Origin: Deinococcus sedimenti
GTDB taxonomy: Bacteria > Deinococcota > Deinococci > Deinococcales > Deinococcaceae
Reading direction: 5' to 3'
NCBI RefSeq assembly: GCF_014648135.1
Contig: NZ_BMQN01000001.1
Coordinates: forward strand, 62,001 to 126,000
DNA: 64,000 nt
This document shows, one piece after another, positions 55,558 through 64,000 of the stretch. The stretch's first letter is position 1. The number at the start of each line of letters is the position of its first letter. The position numbers and the translations under genes are program-made. The notes beneath the pieces were generated by a model. It searched no databases. It was not told the DNA's origin and was given only the letters and a program-made list of their open reading frames with translations.

Positions 55558-56049
55558 ATGGCAAGGTTCCACACCCTTAGACGCTGCCCGCTGACCGCCC
55601 AGTTCTGGTTCCTGGGTCTCGACGCCCGCCAGGGCGACCTGACCCTGCGCGGCTTTCGCAAGACCCCCACCCCGCACGGCAGCAGCCTCTACACCCTGGA
55701 CGGCCTCAGCCTGCACTCCGCCGGCCTGACCCTGCTGCTGCCCGGCGGGCCGCTGCACTTCAACCGCCGCACCCAGACCTTCACGCGCGGTGGCCGCACC
55801 GTGCCCGCCACCCAGGGGCGCCTGCACCTGCGCGCCGCCCTGCACGCCCACGAGGCCTGGATTGCCGACCGCCACGGCGCCGTGTACCGCGAGGGGCTCG
55901 TGGCGGGGCACCGCCCACCCCGCCCGGTGATGGGTGCGCTGGAGCCCTGGCGCATGTACGTGCAGGGGGCGCTGGCTGGGCAGACGGGGAGCCGTGGGCG
56001 GCACGATCACCCGGGTCGGCACCTGCTGACGTCACCATTCATGCTTTAA
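55558..56049 (+). CDS. Hypothetical protein divergent from the zinc operon
   Basis: 163 residues, basic and His-rich, no signal or helices and no recognised family. TATTAT ends 7 nt before the ATG (leaderless) and lies within the putative Zur operator, so it may share zinc control. Candidate His ligands cluster near the C-terminus ([10 protein letters not shown]). Coding use is normal for the genome. Confidence 0.6.
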   Translation: MARFHTLRRCPLTAQFWFLGLDARQGDLTLRGFRKTPTPHGSSLYTLDGLSLHSAGLTLLLPGGPLHFNRRTQTFTRGGRTVPATQGRLHLRAALHAHEAWIADRHGAVYREGLVAGHRPPRPVMGALEPWRMYVQGALAGQTGSRGRHDHPGRHLLTSPFML

Positions 56050-56106
56050 AAAGTAAAGTGTGCGTGGCTGACCATCCTCAAACGTGCCCGGTGGTACGCT
56101 TCACCC

Positions 56107-57159
<1,053 letters not shown>

Positions 57160-57251
57160 GCCCCACGCCTCACCGGCCATTAAGAACACTTCAGCGTGAC
57201 AGCGGGACGTCCGGGCAGCACCGGCACGTCCCGCTCGCTTATGCTCAGCGC

Positions 57252-57767
57252 ATGCCGCGCCGTTCCCTCCTCGCCCGCATCCGCCGCAAGGCGCGCGGGT
57301 ACGCCGCCAAGGCCCGCCGCCTGCTGCGCAGCGTGAACGCCGAGGACGCCCACCCCGACGACCCCTGGGCGCAATCGCACCTGACGCCCGAGGAAGCCCG
57401 CGTGTACCTCGCCATGGACCCCCGTGACCGCGAACACGCCTGCCGCGTCACCCGGCACCTGCTGCGTGACCACCCCCACGCCGACCCACAACTGATCGCC
57501 GCCGCGCTGCTGCACGACTGCGGCAAGAGCCTGCGCCCCTACTTCCTGTGGGAACGCGTGCTGGTCGGCCTGATCCCCAACCGCCTGTCCCGCGTGCTGC
57601 CGCCCGTGGGCGCCATCGGCATCCGCGCGCACCACCCGGAACTCGGCGCGAGGCTCCTCGCGCACGCGGGCGCGCGGCCCCGCGTAGCCCGCCTGGTCGC
57701 CCGGCACCACCACCCCGGCGGGGACCCCGACGCGCTGCTCCTGCACGTCTACGACGACCAGGAGTAG
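57252..57767 (+). CDS. HD-domain protein
   Basis: 171 residues. Basic N-terminus, then an HD phosphohydrolase fold: R-E-H-A-C-R-V, A-A-L-L-H-D-C-G-K (HD pair), R-A-H-H-P-E-L-G-A-R-L-L and A-R-H-H-H-P-G-G. Single small HD proteins hydrolyse nucleotides or phosphates; substrate unknown. TATGCT (57240-57245) ends 6 nt before the ATG, supporting this start over one at 57156 inside the repeat. Confidence 0.85.
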   Translation: MPRRSLLARIRRKARGYAAKARRLLRSVNAEDAHPDDPWAQSHLTPEEARVYLAMDPRDREHACRVTRHLLRDHPHADPQLIAAALLHDCGKSLRPYFLWERVLVGLIPNRLSRVLPPVGAIGIRAHHPELGARLLAHAGARPRVARLVARHHHPGGDPDALLLHVYDDQE

Positions 57768-57774
57768 GCACTGC

Positions 57775-57905
57775 GGAATTCAGCGGGATTGAGGGGGTCC
57801 CTGCATCCCTCCCAATCGAGCAGAGCGAGCACCCGGGGAAGCCGCACCTGGAGGTGCAACAGGGGCATGCTGTCGGCTGCTCACTGCTACTGAACACCTC
57901 GGTCA
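57775..57905 (+). repeat. Possible divergent copy of repeat R2
   Basis: AATTCAGCGGGATTGAGGGGG ... CATCCCTCCCAATCGAGCAGAGCGAGCAC has the hairpin-plus-GAGCAGAGCGAG layout of R2, but the rest cannot be aligned by eye. Boundaries are approximate. Confidence 0.4.
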
Positions 57906-57914
57906 GGCAGCAGA

Positions 57915-57949
57915 ACGGCGCCGCCCTCCAGAGGGAAGGGCGGCGCCGT
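57915..57949 (-). terminator. Hairpin after the SlyD-like gene
   Basis: Perfect 13-bp ACGGCGCCGCCCT stem (57915-57927 with 57937-57949), loop 9, starting 9 bases past the stop on the minus strand; followed by TTCTG without a T-tract. Confidence 0.7.
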
Positions 57950-57958
57950 CAGGCTCGA

Positions 57959-58438
57959 TTACTCGTGGTCGTGGTCGCCGTCGCTGTGCGCGTGGCCGTG
58001 GTCGAGTTCCTCAGGCGTCGCGTCACGGACGTTCAGGACCTTCACGTCGAAGTTCAGGACCATGCCCGCCAGGGGAGGGTTGAAGTCCACGGTGATCTTC
58101 TCGCCGTCGACGCTCATGACCGTGAAGGGAATGACGCTGCCGTCCTCGGCCTGCGCGTAGTAGGTGGCGCCGACCTCGACGTCGTCCTCGAAGTCCTCGC
58201 GGGACAGTTCGTCGATGTTCTCCTCGTCCCGCTCGCCGTAGCCGTCCTCGGGCTGCACGGTCACCTGCAGCTCGTCGCCGACGGTCTTGCCTTCCAGCGC
58301 GCGCTCCAGCCCGGGGATGATGTTGCTGTGGCCCTGCAGGTACACCAGCGGTTCGCCGGGTTCGCTCTGGTCGATGATCTCGCCGTTCACGGTGAGTTTG
58401 TAGTCGAGTTCGACAACCTTGTCCTGGGTGATGTTCAT
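57959..58438 (-). CDS. FKBP-type peptidyl-prolyl isomerase, SlyD-like
   Basis: 159 residues. N-terminal FKBP strands V-V-E-L-D-Y-K-L-T-V-N-G-E-I-I-D-Q-S, P-L-V-Y-L-Q-G-H, I-I-P-G-L-E-R-A-L-E-G, the inserted IF chaperone domain (about 65-125: Y-G-E-R-D-E-E-N, V-G-A-T-Y-Y-A) and N-P-P-L-A-G-M-V-L-N-F-D-V-K-V. The C-terminus is His/Asp-rich (HGHAHSDGDHDHE), like the metal-binding tail of SlyD. Catalyses proline isomerisation and may bind nickel or zinc. ATG at 58438 is the family start. Confidence 0.92.
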   Translation of the reverse strand: MNITQDKVVELDYKLTVNGEIIDQSEPGEPLVYLQGHSNIIPGLERALEGKTVGDELQVTVQPEDGYGERDEENIDELSREDFEDDVEVGATYYAQAEDGSVIPFTVMSVDGEKITVDFNPPLAGMVLNFDVKVLNVRDATPEELDHGHAHSDGDHDHE

Positions 58439-58540
58439 GGGGTCTCCGTTTGGCCGCCACACCGAGATCAGGTGGGCCGCCCGGCGTGATCGCCTCCCAG
58501 GAGTGTACCCCCTGACCCGCTGGTCACGGTCTCCGGGCCG

Positions 58541-59755
58541 TCAGGGCTGCGTGCGGAACGACCACGACACCGGGCCGCGCGCCGTGACGAAGCGGACCTC
58601 CACGTCCGCCCCGGCGGGCAGCGGCGCGTCCGGCAGGACCAGCGCGCCCCCCTGCGCGGCCAGCACGCCCCGGCCCACCCGGGTCTCGCTGTCGTTCGCT
58701 CCATTGAAGGTGGACGCCGTGAGCAGACACGCTCCCGCCCGCCGCCCATTCACGCTGAGGCTCGCGGCGGTCACGTCCTGCGGACGCGCCGGGCCGAGCA
58801 GCAGCGCGATGGGCGCGCCCCGCACCGGCCTGGGTGGGCACCCGGCCAGCGCGTCCGGCCATTCGCCCGTCACGGCCGTCAGGGTGGGCGCCGCCTGACC
58901 GGGCGCCGGATACCGCACCGGGTAGCGCGCCGCGCCCGTCAGGCCGCGCCGGACGTCCAGCACCACCGCCGAGCGGAACCCGCCGCCCTCGTCGTGCGCC
59001 ACGCCCGCCGCGACGCGCGTCAGGCGTGGGTCGAGCAGCTGCGGCAGGTGAAACGCGCCGCCCACCCAGTACCGCAGCGCCCGTTCGGGCGTGGCGTCCG
59101 CGCGACTGGAAACGAAGTAATGCCCGGGCGCGCAGGCCTCGCCCGCCGCAGACCGGAACGGACTGGCAGGGTCCTGACGGTGCTCGGCGCGGTCCTCCCG
59201 CACGAGGTACCGCGCGTGCCCCGCGCAGCCGCCCTGCCACGCCGCCTCGGCCTTCACGGCGGGCATCCCGGCCCGAGCGCGCACCCGGTTCAGGCCCGCC
59301 AGCAGGGGAGAGACGGGGGCGGCGGCCGCCGGGGGAGCGGTGGTGACCACCGGCCGGGGTGGCGTCGGGGTGGGCCGCCCCGGACCGACCGGTTGCTGCT
59401 CCCCGCTGGCCGGGGACGTGGGGGTCCTGTCCTGCATCTCCTGCTGAACCCCGGCGAGGTCCGACGGCACGGGCCGCTCCGCCTCGGGCGCGGTGGCGGG
59501 TGCCGGGGAAACGGGAGGCTCCGGCACCGCCGGGTCGGCCGGGACCTGGACCTCCGGCGTCGGGGCCAGGGGGGGCTGCGCGTCCGGGGTGGATGGCGCG
59601 GGGGGTTGCGCGAGCGGTTCCTCCACGCGTGGCGCGGGCGGCACAGCCGTCCGCTGTCCCGGCCACCACCCGGCCAGCCAGATGCCGCTCAGGCCCAGCG
59701 CGAACAGCGCCGCGCCACCCAGGATCGCCCACAGGGCCCGCCGGAAACCCATCAT
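58541..59755 (-). CDS. CAP (SCP/PR1-like) domain protein, membrane anchored
   Basis: 404 residues. One N-terminal membrane helix (about 9-29), a Pro/Ala-rich linker to about 155, then a CAP domain: L-N-R-V-R-A-R-A-G-M-P-A-V, C-A-G-H-A-R-Y-L, E-H-R-Q-D, Y-W-V-G-G-A-F-H-L-P-Q-L-L-D-P. A final beta-rich region (about 305-404) contains a Cys near the end. CAP proteins are extracytoplasmic with no settled function; a cell-wall role is plausible. TAGCCT lies 9 nt before the first ATG; a second ATG directly follows. Confidence 0.78.
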   Translation of the reverse strand: MMGFRRALWAILGGAALFALGLSGIWLAGWWPGQRTAVPPAPRVEEPLAQPPAPSTPDAQPPLAPTPEVQVPADPAVPEPPVSPAPATAPEAERPVPSDLAGVQQEMQDRTPTSPASGEQQPVGPGRPTPTPPRPVVTTAPPAAAAPVSPLLAGLNRVRARAGMPAVKAEAAWQGGCAGHARYLVREDRAEHRQDPASPFRSAAGEACAPGHYFVSSRADATPERALRYWVGGAFHLPQLLDPRLTRVAAGVAHDEGGGFRSAVVLDVRRGLTGAARYPVRYPAPGQAAPTLTAVTGEWPDALAGCPPRPVRGAPIALLLGPARPQDVTAASLSVNGRRAGACLLTASTFNGANDSETRVGRGVLAAQGGALVLPDAPLPAGADVEVRFVTARGPVSWSFRTQP

Positions 59756-59817
59756 GATGCCCTCAGGCTAGACGGGCCGGGGCTGCGCCGCGTGGGGCGT
59801 GCGCCTATCCTGCCTTC

Positions 59818-61011
59818 ATGACCGCCGCCCCGCCCTTCCCGATGCACGTCAGCGTGACCGACGCCCGCGCGTACCTGACCGCCCTGCTGCCCGAACGGAC
59901 CCCCGAGACGGTGCCCCTGGCGCAGGCGTACGGCCGCACCCTGGCGGCGGACGTGCCCGCGCTGGTCAGCCACCCCAGCGCCACCGAGAGCGCCCTGGAC
60001 GGCATCGCCGCCCGCGAGGCCGACACGCTGGGCGCCGCCCCGGACGCCCCGGCGCGCCTGCGCGTGATCGGCGAGAGTCGCGCCGGAGCGGCGTTCACCG
60101 GCACGGTCGGCGCGGGCGAGTGCGTGCGGATCTACACCGGCGCGCCCCTCCCGGCGGGCGCGGACGCCATCTGCCCGGTGGAACAGCTGACCGACGACGG
60201 CCCGGACGGGGTGCTGTTGCGCCGCCCCGCCAGTCCCGCCGACGTCCGCCATGAGGGCGGCGACTTCCGCGCGGGCGAGGTCGTCCTGCACGCCGGTCAG
60301 CGCCTCACTGCCCCCCGGCTGGCGCTCGCAGCGGCCCTGGGGCACGCTGAGCTGAGCGTGCAGCGCCGCCTGCGGGTCGCGCTGCTCTCCACCGGGGACG
60401 AGGTCGTCCCGCCCGGCCAGCCCCTGACCGCCGGGCAGGTGTACGACAGCAACAGCGTCGGCCTGCACGCCATGCTGCTCGAAAGCGGCTGCGAGGTCCT
60501 CCCGCTCGGGCACGCCCCCGACAGCCCCCAGGCCCTCCAGGCGGCCATCGACGCGGCAGGCGGCGCGGACGTCCTGCTGACCAGCGGGGGCGTCAGCATG
60601 GGCAAATACGACTTCATGCGGGACCTGCTGGTCGAACAGGGCCGCGTGAGCTTCTGGAAGGTCCGCATGCGCCCCGGCGGCCCCGCCATCCTGGGCGGCT
60701 GGAACGGCCTCCCCGTGTTCGGCCTGCCCGGCAACCCCGTCAGCAGCCTCGTGGTGTTCCACGTGATCGTGCGGCCCGCCCTGACCGGCCAGCCCCCCCA
60801 GACGCTGCGCCTGCGTGCCGCCAGCGCCTTCCGCGCCCTGCCGGACAAGACCGCCTACTGGCGCGGCGTGATCGACAGCGGCACGGTCCGCGACTACGGC
60901 CAGCAGGGCAGCGGCATCCTGCGCTCGCTGAGCGACGCCGACGCCCTGGTCATCGTCCCCGAAGGTCAGGCCGTGCAGGCCGGAGACGACGTGGACGTCA
61001 TCCTGCTGTAA
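59818..61011 (+). CDS. moeA: Molybdopterin molybdenumtransferase
   Basis: 397 residues. Inserts molybdate into adenylylated molybdopterin; serves enzymes such as the oxidoreductase at 31994. MoeA domains in order: N-terminal with Y-G-R-T-L-A-A-D-V, E-S-A-L-D-G-I-A-A-R, a R-I-Y-T-G-A-P-L-P-A-G-A-D-A-I-C-P-V-E strand; central MoCF domain with L-S-T-G-D-E-V-V and T-S-G-G-V-S-M-G-K-Y-D; and G-L-P-G-N-P-V-S-S before the C-terminal domain. TATCCT ends 6 nt before the ATG. No other moa/moe gene is in the window. Confidence 0.95.
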   Translation: MTAAPPFPMHVSVTDARAYLTALLPERTPETVPLAQAYGRTLAADVPALVSHPSATESALDGIAAREADTLGAAPDAPARLRVIGESRAGAAFTGTVGAGECVRIYTGAPLPAGADAICPVEQLTDDGPDGVLLRRPASPADVRHEGGDFRAGEVVLHAGQRLTAPRLALAAALGHAELSVQRRLRVALLSTGDEVVPPGQPLTAGQVYDSNSVGLHAMLLESGCEVLPLGHAPDSPQALQAAIDAAGGADVLLTSGGVSMGKYDFMRDLLVEQGRVSFWKVRMRPGGPAILGGWNGLPVFGLPGNPVSSLVVFHVIVRPALTGQPPQTLRLRAASAFRALPDKTAYWRGVIDSGTVRDYGQQGSGILRSLSDADALVIVPEGQAVQAGDDVDVILL

Positions 61012-61017
61012 ACGGCG

Positions 61018-61053
61018 AGGGGAAGTGGAGCGAGTACTGCCTCCACTTCCCCT
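61018..61053. repeat. Perfect 13-bp hairpin between convergent moeA and GH13 genes
   Basis: 61018-61030 pairs with 61041-61053 around a 10-base loop; no T-tract. Same class as the other gene-end hairpins. Confidence 0.75.
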
Positions 61054-61067
61054 TCATCACGACCGAC

Positions 61068-62534
61068 TCACTCCAGGGGAACCAGCACCATCGCGCCGCG
61101 CGCGGGGACGCTCAGCGGCGTGTCACCGGTCAGGTGCACGGTACGGCCCGTGATCACGTCCCGGTAATCGCCGGGCGTGACGCCCGTGAAGGGCAGGTGC
61201 GCGTCGTCGCGGCCCGCGTTCAGGCCGATCAGGGCCGCGCCGCTCTCGTGACGGCGGGCGTACACGAGCTGTTCACCCTGCGCGTGCGTCACGTGGAAGT
61301 CCCCGCGTTGCAGGGCGGGCGTGGCGTGCCGTGCAGCGGTCAGTTTGCGGGTCAGGCTCAGGGTTTCCTGATTCCACGTGCCCTCGTCCCAGGGGAACGC
61401 GCGGCGGCAGTCGGGGTCGGGGCCGCCGGGCAGGCCGACCTCGTCCCCGTAGTAGATGCAGGGCGTGCCCACGTACGTCATCTGGAACACTGTCGCCAGC
61501 CGGAACGCCGTGTGATCCCCACCCACGGCGGTCAGGAACCGCGCCGTGTCGTGCGAGTCGAGCAGGTTCAGCTGCACGCGTACCACGTCCGGGTGGTACA
61601 TCTGCGTCACCTCGGTCATGCGCTGCGCGAACGAGGCGGCGTCCATCGCGTCCACCCTCCCGGTGCCGCTGCGCTCGTTCATGGGGTGATCGAGCGTGTG
61701 CGCCCCGAAGAACGCCAGGCAGGGCCGCGTGAAGTGGTAGTTCATGACTGCGTCGAACTGGTCGCCCTGCAACCAGCGGTGCGCGTCGCCCCAGATCTCC
61801 CCGACGATGTACGCGTCCGGGTTGATGGCCTTGACGCGCCGCCGGAACTCCTGCCAGAAGGAATCGTCGTCGATCTCGTTCGGGACGTCCAGCCGCCAGC
61901 CGTCCACCCCGAAACGGATCCAGTGCTCCGCGACGTCCCACAGGAACGCCCGCACCGCGCGGTTGTCCGTGTTGAACTTCGGCAGCGCGCGGTTGCCCCA
62001 CCACGCCGCGTAGTTCGCGGGCTGCGCGTCGTCGTACGGGTGCAGCGGCCAGCCGTCCACGTGGAACCAGTCGCGGTACGCGCTCGCCTCGCCCTGCTCC
62101 AGCAGGTCGTTGAACTGGAAGAAGCCCCGGCTGGAGTGGTTGAACACGCCGTCCAGCACGACGCGCATGCCGCGCGCGTGCGCCTCGTCGATCAGGTGCC
62201 GCAGCGCCTCGTTCCCGCCCAGCATGGGGTCCACCTGATAGTAGTCATGCGTGTGGTAGCGGTGGTTGCTGGCCGACTGGAACACCGGGCAGAAGTAGAT
62301 GGCGTTCACGCCCAGACTCTGGATGTAGTCCAGTTTCGCCGCCACGCCCCACAGGTCGCCGCCCATGTAACGGTTGAAGTGCGGCGTATCCCCCCACTCC
62401 TGGAGGTTCAGGCCCCGCACGCGGCCCGATCGGGCGAAGCGGTCGGGGAAGATCTGGTAGAACACCGCGTCCGTCACCCACTGGGGCGTGACGGGGCGGG
62501 CATCGAGGGTGTGGTCGGGGTGGAGCGCGTTCAT
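61068..62534 (-). CDS. GH13 alpha-glycosidase (neopullulanase/cyclomaltodextrinase type)
   Basis: 488 residues without the N-terminal CBM34 domain found in many neopullulanases. TIM-barrel motifs: D-G-V-F-N-H (region I), G-W-R-L-D-V-P-N-E with the nucleophile Asp (II), E-I-W-G-D with the acid/base Glu (III) and L-L-D-S-H-D-T with the third Asp (IV). No signal peptide, so it acts on cytoplasmic maltodextrins, or on imported oligosaccharides. TATCCT lies 9 nt before the ATG. Convergent with moeA. Confidence 0.9.
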   Translation of the reverse strand: MNALHPDHTLDARPVTPQWVTDAVFYQIFPDRFARSGRVRGLNLQEWGDTPHFNRYMGGDLWGVAAKLDYIQSLGVNAIYFCPVFQSASNHRYHTHDYYQVDPMLGGNEALRHLIDEAHARGMRVVLDGVFNHSSRGFFQFNDLLEQGEASAYRDWFHVDGWPLHPYDDAQPANYAAWWGNRALPKFNTDNRAVRAFLWDVAEHWIRFGVDGWRLDVPNEIDDDSFWQEFRRRVKAINPDAYIVGEIWGDAHRWLQGDQFDAVMNYHFTRPCLAFFGAHTLDHPMNERSGTGRVDAMDAASFAQRMTEVTQMYHPDVVRVQLNLLDSHDTARFLTAVGGDHTAFRLATVFQMTYVGTPCIYYGDEVGLPGGPDPDCRRAFPWDEGTWNQETLSLTRKLTAARHATPALQRGDFHVTHAQGEQLVYARRHESGAALIGLNAGRDDAHLPFTGVTPGDYRDVITGRTVHLTGDTPLSVPARGAMVLVPLE

Positions 62535-62591
62535 GACCGGGCCAGGATAGCCCCCCCGGACTGTCGGAATGCTGACGGCCCCCGGACCCGG

Positions 62592-63890
62592 CTAGTTCGC
62601 GGCGTTCCAGGCGCGCAGGAACGCGCGGACCTCCTCGGGAGTGGTCACCTCGCCCAGGGCCGCCGCCTCGGCCAGCGCGCGGGTCGCCTCGCCCACGCGG
62701 GGGCCGGGTGGCACGCCCAGCAGGGCCATAATCTCCTCGCCGCGCAGCAGCGGGGGCGGGGCGCTGGGCTGCTCCTCCAGCGCCGCCAGGACCCGCTCGA
62801 TGCCGCGCGCGTACGCCCGGCGGGACGCCTCGCTGCTCAGCGGGCCGCGCGCCGCCTCCCGGTCCGCCAGCATGACCGCCAGCAGGTCCGGCAGCAGCGC
62901 GCGGCGGCGGTGCACGAAGCGCCGCGCCTCCCGCTCGCTGGCGGGCAGCGGGACCATGTGCGCCCCCACCAGCGCCGCCGCGTGCCGCACGTCCTCGCCC
63001 GGCAGTTTCAGGCGCGTCAGCACCTGCGCCGTGAGGGCCGCCCCCACCTTGTCATGTCCGTGGAACGATGCCCGCCCGGTCAGCTCGTCCCGCGCCAGCG
63101 TGCGGGGTTTGCCCACGTCATGCAGCAGCGCCGCCCAGCGCAGCGGCACTGGGGCGTCCGGGAAGCGCCCGATCAGCTGGTGCAGCGCCTCCACGCCATG
63201 CGCGAACACGTCCAGATGATGAAAGCTGCCCTGCGCCACGCCCCGCCCCTCGCGCAACTCCGGCACCGTCAGGGCCAGCAGGCCCAGCTCCTCCAGCCGC
63301 CCCACGCCCCGCGCCGCGTCCGCCGAGCGCAGCAGCGCGTGTACCTCGTCCCGCACCCGCTCCCACGCGGGCATCGGCAGCGCCCCCGCCGCCAGATCCG
63401 ACGCGACCTCCCGCACCGCCGCCTCCGTCCCCGCCTCCAGCTGGAACCCCAGCGTCAACTCGAAGCGCGCCGCCCGCCACGCCCGCAGGGGGTCCGCCCG
63501 CAGGTTGTCCCGCGACACCATCCGCAGCCGCCGCGCGCGCAGGTCCGCCTGCCCGCCCACCACGTCCAGCACCCGCCCGCCCGGCAGCACCCCCAGCGCA
63601 TTCACCGTGAAATCCCGCCGCCGCAGATCCCCCTCCACGTCTGCCGGGCGCGGCACCAGATCATGCTGCACCCCACCCGCCGCCGACACCCGCCAATACC
63701 CCCGCTCCGCGTCCAGCTCGAACGCCGAACCACCCAGCGCGTCCGCCAGCTCCCGCGCCGCCCCGGCCGGGTCCGGCACCATCCAGTCGAAATCCTTCGC
63801 CGCCACCCCACGCAACCAGTCACGCGCCGCGCCGCCCACCAGCACCCCACCCGGCGGGAACGGCGGCAGAGAAAGGCGGCGACGGAACAT
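62592..63890 (-). CDS. tRNA nucleotidyltransferase (CCA-, CC- or A-adding) with HD domain
   Basis: 432 residues. Class II tRNA nucleotidyltransferase/poly(A) polymerase head: [12 protein letters not shown] metal pair (about residue 42), [12 protein letters not shown] and R-A-W-R-A-A-R-F, followed by an HD domain with L-L-H-D-V-G-K. D. radiodurans is reported to split the job between CC-adding and A-adding enzymes, so which activity this has is not decided. TAGAGT ends 7 nt before the ATG. Confidence 0.88.
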   Translation of the reverse strand: MFRRRLSLPPFPPGGVLVGGAARDWLRGVAAKDFDWMVPDPAGAARELADALGGSAFELDAERGYWRVSAAGGVQHDLVPRPADVEGDLRRRDFTVNALGVLPGGRVLDVVGGQADLRARRLRMVSRDNLRADPLRAWRAARFELTLGFQLEAGTEAAVREVASDLAAGALPMPAWERVRDEVHALLRSADAARGVGRLEELGLLALTVPELREGRGVAQGSFHHLDVFAHGVEALHQLIGRFPDAPVPLRWAALLHDVGKPRTLARDELTGRASFHGHDKVGAALTAQVLTRLKLPGEDVRHAAALVGAHMVPLPASEREARRFVHRRRALLPDLLAVMLADREAARGPLSSEASRRAYARGIERVLAALEEQPSAPPPLLRGEEIMALLGVPPGPRVGEATRALAEAAALGEVTTPEEVRAFLRAWNAAN

Positions 63891-63953
63891 GCCCGCCACT
63901 CTACCCGCCCCCATCCCGGGCAGCCTCCGCCGCACGGCCTACGCCCCCACCCC

Positions 63954-63982
63954 TTGCCAGAAGCGCACCCCTCTGATACATT
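63954..63982 (+). promoter_or_regulatory. Promoter at the right edge of the window
   Basis: TTGCCA (63954-63959), 17-base spacer, TACATT (63977-63982). Its gene lies beyond the window. Confidence 0.6.
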
Positions 63983-64000
63983 GCCGGGCGCTGAGGGGGC

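Overview
The window is a GC-rich (about 70%), gene-dense chromosomal segment that looks like the genus Deinococcus. The evidence is a Ro-family RNA-binding protein gene (rsr), a pilM-N-O-x-Q type IV pilus/transformation cluster next to aroC-aroK-aroB-aroQ, and very many genes whose start codon lies 6-8 nt after a TANNNT -10 box (leaderless transcription). No phage, plasmid, transposase or CRISPR features were seen; it reads as core chromosome with small interspersed repeats.

Layout. 1-4063: a truncated DUF2721 gene, a DUF1905 gene, then trpEGD behind a classical but leaderless Trp-rich leader peptide and attenuator. 4181-5007: rplM-rpsI (minus). 5179-9034: shikimate operon aroC-aroK-aroB-aroQ plus a DUF2314-like gene (minus). 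9129-14712: pilMNO, a PilP/PilW-position protein and the pilQ secretin (minus). 15141-23534: lipoprotein, murF, a secreted 5'-nucleotidase, formamidase-like protein, amidohydrolase, a frameshifted regulator and a GH16 glucanase with an operator over its -35 box. 23914-27387: rsr followed upstream on the same strand by about 1.8 kb of RNA genes. 27388-31766: fakA with its Asp23-like partner, pepA, a ParB-like protein. 31994-38500: mixed enzymes and hypotheticals, including a candidate small RNA at 36895. 38634-43795: P450 with MarR regulator, purH behind a ZTP riboswitch, and an indoleamine-dioxygenase-like gene. 43970-50224: hypotheticals, HxlR regulator and divergent nitroreductase, a second 5'-nucleotidase, an ABC-F protein. 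50590-55526: SDR, metal ABC transporter, Cys-poor L28 and a COG0523 GTPase, which together look like a zinc-starvation module. 55558-63890: trxB, HD protein, FKBP/SlyD isomerase, CAP-domain protein, moeA, GH13 enzyme and a tRNA nucleotidyltransferase.

The most unusual part is 25641-27105. Beside ordinary tRNA-His, -Asn and -Arg genes there are three tRNA-like genes (26094-26213, 26222-26367, 26388-26526) whose anticodon arm is interrupted by 48-71 nt carrying a hairpin with the CUUG...CCGA signature of the Ro-binding site of Y RNAs. A fourth, Y-RNA-like element (about 26965-27105) carries the same signature. There is also a degenerate tRNA-like gene and a tRNA-Gly lacking the G18G19/T55 elbow bases. 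All lie upstream of, and co-oriented with, rsr. I read this as an array of tRNA/Y-RNA chimeras working with Rsr.

Other structure: two families of interspersed repeats (R1 at 48405, 50453, 57079; R2 at 40423, 43813 and probably 23682, 57775), and a recurrent class of near-perfect intergenic hairpins at gene ends, mostly without a U-tract.
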